Positions 43,776 to 52,021 of a stretch of 64,000 nt of DNA are shown here, one piece after another. The first letter of the stretch is position 1. Every line of letters starts with the position of its first letter. Source of the DNA: Falsihalocynthiibacter halioticoli. GTDB taxonomy: Bacteria > Pseudomonadota > Alphaproteobacteria > Rhodobacterales > Rhodobacteraceae. Position numbers and translations under genes: made by a program. The stretch lies in contig NZ_JAOYFC010000001.1 of NCBI RefSeq assembly GCF_025802015.1, positions 930,001-994,000 on the forward strand, written 5' to 3'. The notes under the pieces were generated by a model. That model did no database searches. It was not told the DNA's origin and saw nothing but the letters and a program-made list of their open reading frames with translations.

Positions 43776-43911
43776 TGTGGCGCTCCTTTTGCAGAAGTTT
43801 CTCTTGAGGTGGAAAGTACGCATTTCCTGAGTGCTCTGCGGAGTTATTTCAGTGGATTTCTAAGTATTTTCGATATATTTATTCGCGCAGGCGAGTAATT
43901 AGGTGAAATTT

Positions 43912-44370
43912 ATGCGCGTTGACGAAATAGACCGAAAGATTTTGCGGCAAATGCAGGCTGATCCTGACTTGCCCATGAGTGCATTGGCAAACCGCGCTGG
44001 CCTGACCTCAAGCGCATGTGCGCGGCGATTAGAGAAAATGCGCGAGGCGGGAATCTATCGCGGGCAACAGGCGGTCATCAATTGGGCTGCGCTTGGGTAT
44101 AACGTCGAGGTTTATCTGCGGGTTACGCTCGACAAAACCCAACCCCGCGCATTTGATGATTTCATCGAAGAGGCGCGTAAAATTCCAGAGGTGAGTGAGG
44201 TTCACACTTTTCTTGGGCGGGTTGATGTTCGGTTGGCTGTTCTTGCCCGTGACATGGCGCATTATCAAGAAATCTATAAAACACGGATACTTACCCTGCC
44301 TCATATCACTGATATCGAGGCGCTGATGCGGGTTTCTTCGATCAAGGATACGGAGATATTGCCGGTATGA
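43912..44370 (+). CDS. Lrp/AsnC-family regulator, first of a tandem pair
   Basis: A 152-residue regulator with an N-terminal helix-turn-helix (VDEIDRKILRQMQADPDLPM, then LANRAGLTSSACARRLEKMR) and a C-terminal RAM ligand-binding domain (VEVYLRVTLDKTQP, VSEVHTFLGRVDVRLAVLA). Family members sense amino acids and assemble into octamers. The ATG at 43912 follows AGGTGA by five bases; a GTG three codons earlier overlaps that site and is less likely. Its end overlaps the second regulator by four bases. It is divergent from ilvC. Confidence 0.92.
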   Translation: MRVDEIDRKILRQMQADPDLPMSALANRAGLTSSACARRLEKMREAGIYRGQQAVINWAALGYNVEVYLRVTLDKTQPRAFDDFIEEARKIPEVSEVHTFLGRVDVRLAVLARDMAHYQEIYKTRILTLPHITDIEALMRVSSIKDTEILPV

Positions 44371-44825
44371 TCGAACTCGATGACATCGACCGCTCGATCC
44401 TTCGCGCGCTTCAGTCGGATGCAACGCAGGGTGCTGGGGCGCTCGGCAAACGTTTCGGCTTGTCGCAGCCTGCAACGTGGCGGCGGATCAAACGGCTTGA
44501 GAGCGCAGGTGTCATTGCCGGGCGGCGCATTCTGCTTGATCGCGAAGCGCTTGGTTTTGGTGTGACCGTTTTTCTTGGCGTGAAGTTGGCGACGAAAGGG
44601 CGGGTGAGCCTTGAAGACTTCGAGCGCGCGGTAACGGCGATTCCCGAGGTTCAGGCGGTGCACCATGTTTTGGGGCTGTATGATTATCGCCTCAGAGTCG
44701 TGGCGCGGGACCTCGCGGACTTCGAGCGCGTTTTGCGGCGCCGGATCATGACGCTGCCGGGGGTTGGCAACGTTGAGGCCAATGTAATCCTAACCGAAGA
44801 GCGCTTAGCCGGTCCGATTGGTTAA
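44367..44825 (+). CDS. Lrp/AsnC-family regulator, second of a tandem pair
   Basis: A 152-residue protein with the same layout as its neighbour: helix-turn-helix LDDIDRSILRALQSDATQGA with LGKRFGLSQPATWRRIKRLE, then a RAM domain (VTVFLGVKLATKGRVSLEDF, VQAVHHVLGLYDYRLRVVAR). It overlaps the first regulator by four bases (ATGA), so the two are made in a fixed ratio and may form mixed oligomers. Sequence identity between the two is clearly low outside the motifs, so the duplication is old. It is convergent with the ubiquinone hydroxylase gene, overlapping by four bases. Confidence 0.92.
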   Translation: MIELDDIDRSILRALQSDATQGAGALGKRFGLSQPATWRRIKRLESAGVIAGRRILLDREALGFGVTVFLGVKLATKGRVSLEDFERAVTAIPEVQAVHHVLGLYDYRLRVVARDLADFERVLRRRIMTLPGVGNVEANVILTEERLAGPIG

Positions 44826-46021
44826 CGTGCACCCAAACCCGCACGCATTAACCCTTTGCGCAGGGGCGTAAAGGCATAGAGACCCGTAAGGGCTTCGGCG
44901 CGGAGATCGCGCAACCCTTGAGCGCCAAGCATTGAAGCGCGGTTCAAGAGGTCAACGCCCGAGACGCGGATTTTCGCTTCGCGCATCCTTTTGCTTTCAT
45001 AGGTATCAAGCATTTGCGTTGAACCAATTTGGGCGGGGTTTTGAACTGCCAACTCGCGCAATACCCGAAGATCGCCAAGGCTCATGTTCAACCCCTGTGC
45101 GCCAATCGGCGGAACAACATGGGCGGCTTCGGCCATTAGAGCGGTGCGTTGGGCGGTCATGCGATGGGCGATTTGGCTAATGATAGGCCACTTGCTGCGA
45201 CGTGTGGCGAGTTTGAGCGGGCCGAGAATATGCGCGGAGCGGGCGCTCATTTCCTCTTCAAATTCTGCTTCGGACAGCGCGGCGAGGCGTTCGATCTCCG
45301 GCCCTTCGTTCTTCCAGACCACAGCTGAAAAGTGACGCCCCTCGCGGCTCGGCAAGGGCACCAGTGTGAACGGCCCGCCACTTCGGTGCACTTCTGTCGA
45401 GATATTGTGATGCTCAAGGTGGTGTTCAACCGAAAATGCGAGGGCCTTTTGCCCGTAACGCATTGTTTTAACATCTATACCATGCGCGCGGCGCACGTGA
45501 GAGTTCCGACCATCCGCCCCAATCAGCAGTTGCGTAGTATAGCGGCTTCCGTCGCTCAAGCTCACCAGCGCCTCTGCCTCGCGGGTCACGATATTCTGTG
45601 TGGCAACACCTGCGCGGAAGGTGACGTTTGGCATGGTTTCAAGTTGCGCTAAAATTTCGCGCCGCAAGAGCCAGTTGGGCAGGTTCCAACCAAAGGGAAG
45701 GTCACTGATTTCGGCTGCGTCAAAATCCTTGATAATCCGAGGTTCGGGTGTTTCTCCGCCTGCGTCTACGATGCGCATGATCTGAAGCGGTGCGGCATAA
45801 TCGGCCAGACGTTCCCAAAGCCCTGCGTCCATCAGTGTTTGGCGCGCGGGCTGTAAAAACGCGGTGGTGCGCAGATCTGATTTGGGGTCGGCCTGTTCGG
45901 TTACGGGGGGCGCGGGATCAACACAGACAACAGAAAACCCTGCCGCCCCAAAGGACGCCGCCGCCGTAAGCCCGGCAATGCCGCCGCCGGAAATCAGGAT
46001 ATCTGTGCTGTGTCTGCTCAT
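44822..46021 (-). CDS. UbiH/COQ6-family FAD monooxygenase
   Basis: A 399-residue flavoprotein of ubiquinone biosynthesis that hydroxylates the benzoquinone ring. Motifs are the FAD loop DILISGGGIAGLTAAASFGA, the central LLIGADGRNSHVRRAHGI and the second FAD motif EAAHVVPPIGAQGLNMSLGD. The ring position (C5, C6 or C1: UbiI, UbiF, UbiH) cannot be decided from sequence; alphaproteobacteria often use broad-specificity relatives such as UbiL or UbiM. It ends four bases inside the convergent Lrp gene and starts 17 bases from the stop of the upstream HAD gene, so those two are probably cotranscribed. Confidence 0.88.
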   Translation of the reverse strand: MSRHSTDILISGGGIAGLTAAASFGAAGFSVVCVDPAPPVTEQADPKSDLRTTAFLQPARQTLMDAGLWERLADYAAPLQIMRIVDAGGETPEPRIIKDFDAAEISDLPFGWNLPNWLLRREILAQLETMPNVTFRAGVATQNIVTREAEALVSLSDGSRYTTQLLIGADGRNSHVRRAHGIDVKTMRYGQKALAFSVEHHLEHHNISTEVHRSGGPFTLVPLPSREGRHFSAVVWKNEGPEIERLAALSEAEFEEEMSARSAHILGPLKLATRRSKWPIISQIAHRMTAQRTALMAEAAHVVPPIGAQGLNMSLGDLRVLRELAVQNPAQIGSTQMLDTYESKRMREAKIRVSGVDLLNRASMLGAQGLRDLRAEALTGLYAFTPLRKGLMRAGLGAR

Positions 46022-46037
46022 CTAATCTACTTTTGTA

Positions 46038-46718
46038 TCAATGGTTTGCGTCAAGTATGCGAGAGAGAAATCCGCTGAGGTCGTCAGTGTGATGATGAAT
46101 ATGCTCAGCGCGTTCTGCGACAGGAGCCACATGGATTGTGCGCATGCCCATCTCGTGGGGGGCTTGCAGGTTGCGCGGATCGTCCTCAAACATCGCAGCT
46201 TTTTCCGGCGCAATGCCGTCACGGGTAAACACAGCCTCAAAAGCGCGGCGTTCGGGCTTGGGCCGGAAATTCGCGTGCTCAACGCCATAAACCGCGTCAA
46301 ATAAACCACTCAGGCCACGCGCAGCAAGAACGCGTTCGGCATAGGGGGCGGTTCCGTTTGTATAGACGATTTTGCGCCCTGGTAGGCTTTTGATTCTGTT
46401 CGAAAGTTCCAGATCCTCTTGCATATGATCCAAAGAGATTTCATGCACATGCGTGAGGTATGGGGCAGGGTCGACGCCGTGTTCATCCATCAATCCGGCG
46501 AGTGTTGTGCCGTAAGTGCGCCAATAATGCTGCCGGAGGTGATTGGCCTCGTGACGCGGCACATTGAGCGCCTGCATCACGTAATCGGTCATCCGCACCT
46601 CGATTTGCGAGAATAGCGCATCCTCAGGCGGGTACAGGGTGTTGTCGAGGTCAAAAACCCATTGGCTCACATGGGTGAAATCGGCGGCTGGACCGCGAAG
46701 GTGGGACGTGTCGTTCAT
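46038..46718 (-). CDS. HAD-superfamily pyrimidine 5'-nucleotidase
   Basis: A 226-residue hydrolase of the SDT1/PPM type. The nucleophile motif is VFDLDNTLYP (D23 and D25), motif II is KIVYTNGTAPYAERVLAARG, and motifs III/IV are GVEHANFRPKPERRAF and AAMFEDDPRNLQAPHEMGMR. The DLDNTLYPPE sequence is typical of the pyrimidine nucleotidase subgroup, which dephosphorylates UMP/CMP. I start at MNDTSHLRGPAADF since the longer frame adds 41 residues and overlaps the promoter of the divergent GntR gene. It leads into the ubiquinone hydroxylase gene. Confidence 0.88.
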   Translation of the reverse strand: MNDTSHLRGPAADFTHVSQWVFDLDNTLYPPEDALFSQIEVRMTDYVMQALNVPRHEANHLRQHYWRTYGTTLAGLMDEHGVDPAPYLTHVHEISLDHMQEDLELSNRIKSLPGRKIVYTNGTAPYAERVLAARGLSGLFDAVYGVEHANFRPKPERRAFEAVFTRDGIAPEKAAMFEDDPRNLQAPHEMGMRTIHVAPVAERAEHIHHHTDDLSGFLSRILDANH

Positions 46719-46817
46719 GCCGGCAGGATAGGGTGAATTGCAAGGAGGGGCAACGGCGGGGTTGATTGCGGAAGGGTGCGAGGGATAGTCTGTCGCGAGC
46801 GATATGGGGAGACCGGA

Positions 46818-47459
46818 ATGGGCGATCAGAAACAAGGGCAAAAGGATGCCTATGCGTTGATACTTGATGCGATCGACGTGGGTATGTATCGCCCCGGTGA
46901 TCGACTTGTGGAGAGCGAATTGGCAGAGCGGTTCGGCGTTTCGCGGACCCCAATTCGTGAAGCATTACAACGGCTTGAGACCCAAAGCCTTTTGGCGCGT
47001 GATGGTCGGAGCTTGATTGTGTCATCGCTTGATCACAACCAACTCGCGGAACTTTATGTGGTGCGGACCGAGCTTGAAGGTTTGGCGGCGCGTCTTGCCG
47101 CGCGCCATGCCGCCGAAGAAGAAATCCGCGTATTGCGCGAGATGGTCGAGGATGATCGCAAGATAGTGAACGACCCGAGCGCGCTATCGCGATCAAATCG
47201 ACGCTTTCACAAACAGATTCATTTGGCTTCTCACAATCGGTATCTTGTGCAGCAGCTTGACCTTGTTCACCGCACGATGGCGCTTTTGGCAACCACATCG
47301 CTTGCCGTTGAGGGGCGTGGTGAGACGGCTATTGAAGAGCACGAGGCGATTGTTGCTGCGTTGGAAAATCGTGACGGTGAAGCGGCACATGAAGCTCTCA
47401 AGAACCATATTTCCAAGGCATTCGAGACACGCTTGAAGCTGGACTCGGGGATGGACTAG
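46818..47459 (+). CDS. GntR-family regulator, FadR/FCD type
   Basis: A 213-residue repressor-type protein. The N-terminal winged helix has YRPGDRLVESELAERFGVSR followed by TPIREALQRLE, the GntR signature. The C-terminal all-helical FCD domain has VRTELEGLAARLAARHAAEE, RRFHKQIHLASHNRYLVQQL and EHEAIVAALENRDGEAAHEA, with the Asp/His residues that bind metal and a carboxylate ligand in this class. The start has GGGGAG seven bases upstream. No metabolic gene it might control is adjacent: the HAD gene is divergent and the glycosyltransferase gene convergent, with a four-base overlap. Confidence 0.9.
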   Translation: MGDQKQGQKDAYALILDAIDVGMYRPGDRLVESELAERFGVSRTPIREALQRLETQSLLARDGRSLIVSSLDHNQLAELYVVRTELEGLAARLAARHAAEEEIRVLREMVEDDRKIVNDPSALSRSNRRFHKQIHLASHNRYLVQQLDLVHRTMALLATTSLAVEGRGETAIEEHEAIVAALENRDGEAAHEALKNHISKAFETRLKLDSGMD

Positions 47460-49372
47460 GCCTCTTTGGCAGGTTCGGAATTTTTAGTTTTAAATTCAAT
47501 GCCGTGTTCTGTTTTGTCCCAGTAGAATGGTTTTGTAAGCAGCTCGAATATGCCTTTGAATGCAGCGACCGTGCCGAGCGGGAAATAGAGGTGCAGGCTT
47601 GGTAGCCACCAGCGAAGCCGTTTGTGTTGTGTTTTCGATAAGACAACCGCACTCACACCGATGCTCACCGCTTCGCAAAATAAGAACAAGCCTCCGAGCG
47701 CCAAGAGTGTCGAGTGGGCAAAAATCTGTTCCAGCGGGTGTTGAATTGGTAAGAGCACAAGCCACATCGACCAGAGGAGCGGCGCGAGGATGTATTGGCT
47801 CAGGGAGCCAAGAAACAGCAGTTGAACACCGAAAAAACGCCAAGCCCCTAACTCACGCAAGAGAACTCGCGGGTGGCGCATGTGTACCGCCCATGTGATG
47901 GCGTATCCTTTGAGCCACCGTGAACGCTGCTTAACCCAAGGCCAAAGGCGGCAATTTGCTTCTTCCTGCGTAACGGTATGAATCATCTCGGTTTTATAGC
48001 CGTGTCTGGCAAGGCGAATACCGAGATCTGCGTCTTCGGTAACGTTATGCGCATCCCAACCGCCGAGCCGCTCGAGCGCTTCGCGACGGAAGAACAAGGT
48101 TGTGCCGCCGAGCGGAATGGCAAAGCCAAGCTTCTGTAGCCCCGGCAGAACGAGGCGGAACCATGTGGCGTATTCAATGGTGAAGCACCGCGATAGCCAA
48201 TTGGTTCTCGGGTTATAAAAATCAAGGATGCCCTGTAAGCATGCCACTTCCGGCCCGCGTTGGTGAAAATTTCGGACCACGGCGTGAATCTGGCCAGGGT
48301 CGGGCGCATCCTCAGCGTCATAAACCCCAATGATCGTCCCGCGGCAGAAATCCAACGCATAGTTCAACGCGCGCGGCTTCGTACGCACGCTTCCAGCGGG
48401 AACTGTAATCACGCGCGCCCATGTTGGGAGCTCACATTGGGCAATCGTGTGTTGGGTTGTAAGGTCATCGGCTTCGACCACAAGGCAGATATCCAACAAC
48501 TCGCGCGGATATGAAATGCGTGCCAATCGGCGGATTAGATGACTTGCGATTTTCCGTTCTTTGAAAAGAGGGACCATTACCGAAACAACGGGCAGGCGCG
48601 CAACGGCCACGTTATCAGCGTGAACGAATGCTGGCTTCTTGCGAGGTAGAAACCGTGGCGCTTGGGTAAGTGCGGCGGCGAGTTTCAATCCGGTCGACAG
48701 GATGAGGGTGGCGATTGCCCAAAAGAACAAGGCTGTAAACACAAGCTTTGGCACAGCGATGAGTGCAGCCGCGAAGCCCAAGAGAGCGCATGTGGCGATA
48801 CGCATGTGGCGTTTGCTTTGCCAGTTTCGGCAGCTTTCGGCTTCGGAAACGCAAGTTTCGGCATTCTCGATTAGCTGATCTTTTCGGACTTGTTGTAGCG
48901 CGCTAAGAACCTGTTTTTCCGAAGAAATAGCCATTTGCACAGGGCCAAAATCCTCTGGCAGTCTTGCGAGGAGGTCTTCGAATTCCGCAGGGCGTGAGGT
49001 GCAAATCACCGTGACCGCTCCGATGCGTTTCCACGGGACAAATCGGCCCATAAGGCAGGTTCTTACGCCTATGTCGTCGATCAGTCGGGGGTCTGGAGCC
49101 TCGGCGCTGAGGTCAATGGTTTCTGTGCCCCACTGTTCTGACAATCCAGAGAAAAGGGCGTCTTCGCTAACGAGTCCATGGCTAAGGAGGATATCGCCGA
49201 GTGGCACATCTTCGCGGTTTTGGAGCGCAAGAGATTTAACCAAATCACCCGGTGCGAGAGCGCCTTGCTCTACCAATATTTCACCCAACGGTCTTCGACC
49301 AGCGACGGGCCGAGGCAATTTCGGGTGATTGTGGCGTTGAACCGGTACGGTTTTGAGTGCGCTGCTCAGCAT
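47456..49372 (-). CDS. MshEN-domain family 2 glycosyltransferase
   Basis: A 638-residue inner-membrane protein. Residues about 25-165 form an MshEN (type II secretion ATPase N-terminal) domain (PLGEILVEQGALAPGDLVKS), two helices follow at about 195-235, then a processive GT2 domain at about 250-480. The GT residues are present: VEADD, YDAEDAPDPGQ, TEDADLGIRLA and the QxxRW motif in VKQRSRWLKG. Further helices form the channel end. The layout is like NfrB/cellulose-synthase-type enzymes, so it should polymerise an exported polysaccharide. MshEN domains can bind cyclic di-GMP in other proteins; binding here is inference. A CtrA-type box lies 48 bases upstream. Confidence 0.88.
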   Translation of the reverse strand: MLSSALKTVPVQRHNHPKLPRPVAGRRPLGEILVEQGALAPGDLVKSLALQNREDVPLGDILLSHGLVSEDALFSGLSEQWGTETIDLSAEAPDPRLIDDIGVRTCLMGRFVPWKRIGAVTVICTSRPAEFEDLLARLPEDFGPVQMAISSEKQVLSALQQVRKDQLIENAETCVSEAESCRNWQSKRHMRIATCALLGFAAALIAVPKLVFTALFFWAIATLILSTGLKLAAALTQAPRFLPRKKPAFVHADNVAVARLPVVSVMVPLFKERKIASHLIRRLARISYPRELLDICLVVEADDLTTQHTIAQCELPTWARVITVPAGSVRTKPRALNYALDFCRGTIIGVYDAEDAPDPGQIHAVVRNFHQRGPEVACLQGILDFYNPRTNWLSRCFTIEYATWFRLVLPGLQKLGFAIPLGGTTLFFRREALERLGGWDAHNVTEDADLGIRLARHGYKTEMIHTVTQEEANCRLWPWVKQRSRWLKGYAITWAVHMRHPRVLLRELGAWRFFGVQLLFLGSLSQYILAPLLWSMWLVLLPIQHPLEQIFAHSTLLALGGLFLFCEAVSIGVSAVVLSKTQHKRLRWWLPSLHLYFPLGTVAAFKGIFELLTKPFYWDKTEHGIEFKTKNSEPAKEA

Positions 49373-49419
49373 TTGCCGTAGATTTCCTTGAGTGACTTAA
49401 GGATTCTGGGAAGAAATGG

Positions 49420-49434
49420 TTAATGAGAGGTTAA
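49420..49434 (-). promoter_or_regulatory. Candidate CtrA-binding box
   Basis: TTAA (49420-49423) and TTAA (49431-49434) are separated by exactly seven bases, matching the TTAA-N7-TTAA consensus of the alphaproteobacterial response regulator CtrA. It lies between the divergent glycosyltransferase and lipoprotein genes, 48 bases from the start codon of the former. The motif reads the same on both strands, and the distance favours control of the glycosyltransferase. Confidence 0.5.
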
Positions 49435-49586
49435 CAGCCGTGCGCGCTGCTCAAATTGCCGCGTGTGTGATATCAATGCCGCGCTTCTGACAGCGATTTG
49501 ATTTCAGAGCAAAGCTGCCATAGGCTTAGAGTATTCCTGCGCATTCTTTGCGTTTTTTCTTTTTATTCAGACAGAAAGTGCTCGCT

Positions 49587-49961
49587 ATGAAACATTTCAA
49601 ACTGATCTCAGCTGCTCCGATTATCCTGTCGATCGCCGCCTGTACCAACACGGGCGCGAGTTATCAGCCTGTGATTGATGGGCCGGTTGGCCCGAATTAC
49701 GGCGCGGACCTTGCCTCCTGTCAGAACCTCGCGGCGCAACAGGGCGCTTTGTCGAGTGATACCGCAGGTAAAGCAGCGGCTGGTGCGGGTGTTGCCGCGG
49801 CGTCGACGGCTGTGTTTGCTAACAGCGGAAACAACGTGCGGGATGCGGCGATCCTTGGTGCTGCGGCTGGTGTAACTGCTGGGGCGCTTGACCAGAATTC
49901 CAAAAAAGAAGCCATCATCAGAAACTGTATGGCGCAACGCGGCTATAAAGTTGTTGGCTAA
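49587..49961 (+). CDS. Glycine-zipper lipoprotein
   Basis: A 124-residue protein with a lipoprotein signal: MKHFKLISAAPIILSIAAC, where the IAAC lipobox puts the lipidated Cys at residue 19. The mature part has an Ala/Gly-rich zipper (KAAAGAGVAAAS, then AAILGAAAGVTAGAL), probably a membrane-associating hairpin, and a terminal Cys (RNCMAQRGY). Family members resemble the Rickettsia 17-kDa antigen/glycine-zipper group, outer-membrane lipoproteins of unclear role. The ATG is preceded by a weak site. A strong terminator follows ten bases after the stop. Confidence 0.85.
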   Translation: MKHFKLISAAPIILSIAACTNTGASYQPVIDGPVGPNYGADLASCQNLAAQQGALSSDTAGKAAAGAGVAAASTAVFANSGNNVRDAAILGAAAGVTAGALDQNSKKEAIIRNCMAQRGYKVVG

Positions 49962-49970
49962 GGCATAGCG

Positions 49971-50010
49971 AAAAGGCCGAGCGCAGGATATGCGTTCGGC
50001 CTTATTTTTG
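49971..50010. terminator. Rho-independent terminator, lipoprotein gene and carA
   Basis: AAGGCCGAGCGCA (49973-49985) pairs over 13 positions with TGCGTTCGGCCTT (49991-50003), with one G-T pair; TTATTTTTG follows on the plus strand. The AAAA on the left gives a weaker T-run for carA on the minus strand, whose stop is at 50039. Confidence 0.88.
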
Positions 50011-50038
50011 TCTTTGAAATTCAGTTTCTTATGCTTCT

Positions 50039-51226
50039 TCAGGCAGGCAATGCTTCGGCACGTTTAGCCATGGCGTCTGCGAAGCGCTCGAACAGGTAAT
50101 AGCTATCTTGCGGGCCGGGGGAGGCTTCTGGGTGATACTGCACAGAGAATACGGGTTTCCCATCAACACGCAGACCGCAGTTTGAACCGTCAAACAGCGA
50201 AACATGGGTTTCGAGAACACCTGTTGGCAGGGATTGACTGTCTACTGCGAAACCGTGGTTCATCGAGGTGATTTCAACTTTGCCGGTGTCGTGGTCCTTG
50301 ACCGGATGGTTGGCGCCGTGGTGACCGTGGTTCATTTTCACGGTTTTTGCACCAAGGGCGAGGGCCAGCATTTGGTGACCAAGGCAAATGCCGAAAACAG
50401 GGATGTCTTTGGCAAGAACGTCTTTGATCATCGGCACGGCATATTCACCTGTTGCCGCCGGATCGCCAGGGCCATTGGAGAGGAAGACACCATCTGGGTT
50501 ATGAGCCAGAACTTCCTCGGATGTTGCTGTTGCAGGAAGCACAGTCACATCGCAGCCCGCAGAGGCAAGGCAACGTAGGATATTACGCTTTGCGCCGAAA
50601 TCGATGGCGACAACCTTGTGGCCCTTCTCGGTCCGCTTTGGGAAGCCGTCGGGCCACGCCCAACGCATTTCATCCCAAGTGTAGCTCTGAGAGCATGTCA
50701 CTTCTTTGGCGAGGTCAAGCCCTTCCAACCCTTTGAATGCGCGCGCTTTTTCAACGAGCGCAGCAATGTCAAAGTTACCCTCTGGGTCATGCGCAATTGC
50801 AACATGCGGCGCACCTTGTTGGCGGATTGCGCGAGTCAGGCGGCGCGTGTCGACACCACCGATACCGATCCGGCCACGGCGGGCCAGCCATTTGGTTAGC
50901 TCTTCGGTGGCGCGCCAGTTGCTTGGTTCTGTCGGGTCCCATTTTACCACCATACCGGCGGCGAAAGGATCGGCGGTTTCGTCATCCTCTGGGGTGACGC
51001 CGGTGTTGCCGATGTGCGGGAAAGTGAAGGTCACGATCTGGCCCGCATAGGACGGATCAGTCATGATTTCCTGATAGCCGGTCATGGCGGTGTTGAAGCA
51101 AAGCTCGGCTTCTGCAACGCCGGTTGCGCCGAAGCCCACCCCATAAAACAACGTTCCATCCGCAAGAGCCAAACAGGCAGTTGGATGATCGGGAAGTGAA
51201 AGCGGGGTGTTAAGGGCGGCAGACAC
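50039..51226 (-). CDS. carA: Carbamoyl-phosphate synthase small subunit
   Basis: The glutaminase subunit of carbamoyl-phosphate synthase, which feeds pyrimidine and arginine synthesis. The 395-residue protein has the N-terminal CarA domain (CLALADGTLFYGVGFGATG, FNTAMTGYQEIMTDPSYAGQ) and the class I amidotransferase domain. The catalytic Cys is in FGICLGHQMLALALG and the His/Glu pair near FSVQYHPEASPGPQD. The start is GTG with AAAGGAG nine bases upstream; the ATG of the longer frame at 51340 is too far up. It is divergent from the yqeY-like gene. The large subunit carB is not in the window. Confidence 0.96.
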   Translation of the reverse strand: MSAALNTPLSLPDHPTACLALADGTLFYGVGFGATGVAEAELCFNTAMTGYQEIMTDPSYAGQIVTFTFPHIGNTGVTPEDDETADPFAAGMVVKWDPTEPSNWRATEELTKWLARRGRIGIGGVDTRRLTRAIRQQGAPHVAIAHDPEGNFDIAALVEKARAFKGLEGLDLAKEVTCSQSYTWDEMRWAWPDGFPKRTEKGHKVVAIDFGAKRNILRCLASAGCDVTVLPATATSEEVLAHNPDGVFLSNGPGDPAATGEYAVPMIKDVLAKDIPVFGICLGHQMLALALGAKTVKMNHGHHGANHPVKDHDTGKVEITSMNHGFAVDSQSLPTGVLETHVSLFDGSNCGLRVDGKPVFSVQYHPEASPGPQDSYYLFERFADAMAKRAEALPA

Positions 51227-51424
51227 GGGCGACTCCTTTGTCAGACGGGCGCAAACTTGCGGGAAACTAGAGGCCTGAGCCGGAACGGTCAAGGGGGCGG
51301 AAGAAAAATAGATTCCCCTTATTTTATGGGCTTTTACCAAGACAGTGAGTGGTTGAACGGTTAGCGCTCACGGGATAATATCAAAGGCTCGGAAATAATT
51401 CGGAAACCAGGGGATGGGCCACCG

Positions 51425-51883
51425 ATGGATATGCGAAGCAGACTGACAACCTCGATGAAAGAGGCGATGAAGGCCAAAGAGGCCGAACGCCTTTCGACGT
51501 TGCGCCTGATTAATGCGGCGATCAAGGATCGCGATATCGCCATGCGTGGCGAAGGGAAAGACGGGGGCGTCGGAGATGATGAAGTCCTTGGAATTCTTGG
51601 AAAAATGGTGAAACAGCGTCAGGAAAGCGCGCGCGCCTATGAGGAAGGCGGGCGGCTTGAGCTGGCGGAAAAGGAACGTTCGGAAATCGCGATTATCGAA
51701 GAGTTTTTGCCTCGTCAGCTAGACGAATCAGAGACAGAGAAAGCGGTTGAGAAGGTTATTTCTGAAGTAGGCGCAGAATCGATCCGTGACATGGGCAAAG
51801 TCATGGGTGCGCTAAAATCAAAGTACACCGGCCAAATGGATTTCGGCCGTGTCGGACCGATGGTCAAAGACAAACTCGGCTAA
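51425..51883 (+). CDS. GatB/YqeY domain protein
   Basis: A 152-residue soluble helical protein with the YqeY signatures TSMKEAMKAKEAERLSTLRL and KQRQESARAYEEGGRLELAE, then IIEEFLPRQLDESETEKAVE and DMGKVMGALKSKYTGQMDFG. The family resembles the tail domain of the GatB amidotransferase and may bind tRNA; the role is unproven. GGGGATGG lies upstream of the ATG. It is divergent from carA, a common alphaproteobacterial neighbourhood as I recall it. Three phased CATATG repeats and a terminator follow the stop. Confidence 0.9.
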   Translation: MDMRSRLTTSMKEAMKAKEAERLSTLRLINAAIKDRDIAMRGEGKDGGVGDDEVLGILGKMVKQRQESARAYEEGGRLELAEKERSEIAIIEEFLPRQLDESETEKAVEKVISEVGAESIRDMGKVMGALKSKYTGQMDFGRVGPMVKDKLG

Positions 51884-51900
51884 AACCGGTGTAAGATTCA

Positions 51901-51928
51901 CATATGTTTTGCATATGATTTCCATATG
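51901..51928. repeat. Three CATATG palindromes at 11-bp spacing
   Basis: CATATG occurs at 51901-51906, 51912-51917 and 51923-51928, each start exactly 11 bases after the last, about one helical turn. The stretch lies between the yqeY-like stop and its terminator. No gene covers it. The purpose is unknown. Confidence 0.6.
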
Positions 51929-51941
51929 CGAATTTTCAGAA

Positions 51942-51974
51942 AAAACGGCGTCCACTTCGGGCGCCGTTTTTTTT
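51942..51974 (+). terminator. Rho-independent terminator of the yqeY-like gene
   Basis: AAAACGGCGTCC (51942-51953) pairs with GGGCGCCGTTTT (51959-51970), 12 positions with one G-T pair, around an ACTTC loop. Eight T residues run through 51974. It is 59 bases after the stop codon. Confidence 0.9.
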
Positions 51975-52021
51975 GTGCAAGGTAGTCCCAAAGTAGATTT
52001 GGCGGCCAAAATTCTCTCGAA

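Noticed and set aside
42744..43898. 384-residue plus-strand frame opposite ilvC
   Set aside because: IlvC is intact at its standard 340 residues with all motifs. The antisense frame is Phe/Val/Asp-rich mirror sequence.
43912..44825. Reading the tandem Lrp/AsnC pair as siroheme decarboxylase subunits (AhbA/AhbB, NirDL/GH type)
   Set aside because: Both proteins have a clear helix-turn-helix and a typical RAM domain, the neighbourhood is ilvC, and no heme d1 or siroheme gene is near.
51901..51928. CATATG array as a CRISPR-like or transposon-end repeat
   Set aside because: Units of 6 bases at 11-base spacing are far too short for CRISPR, and no cas gene, transposase or target duplication is present.
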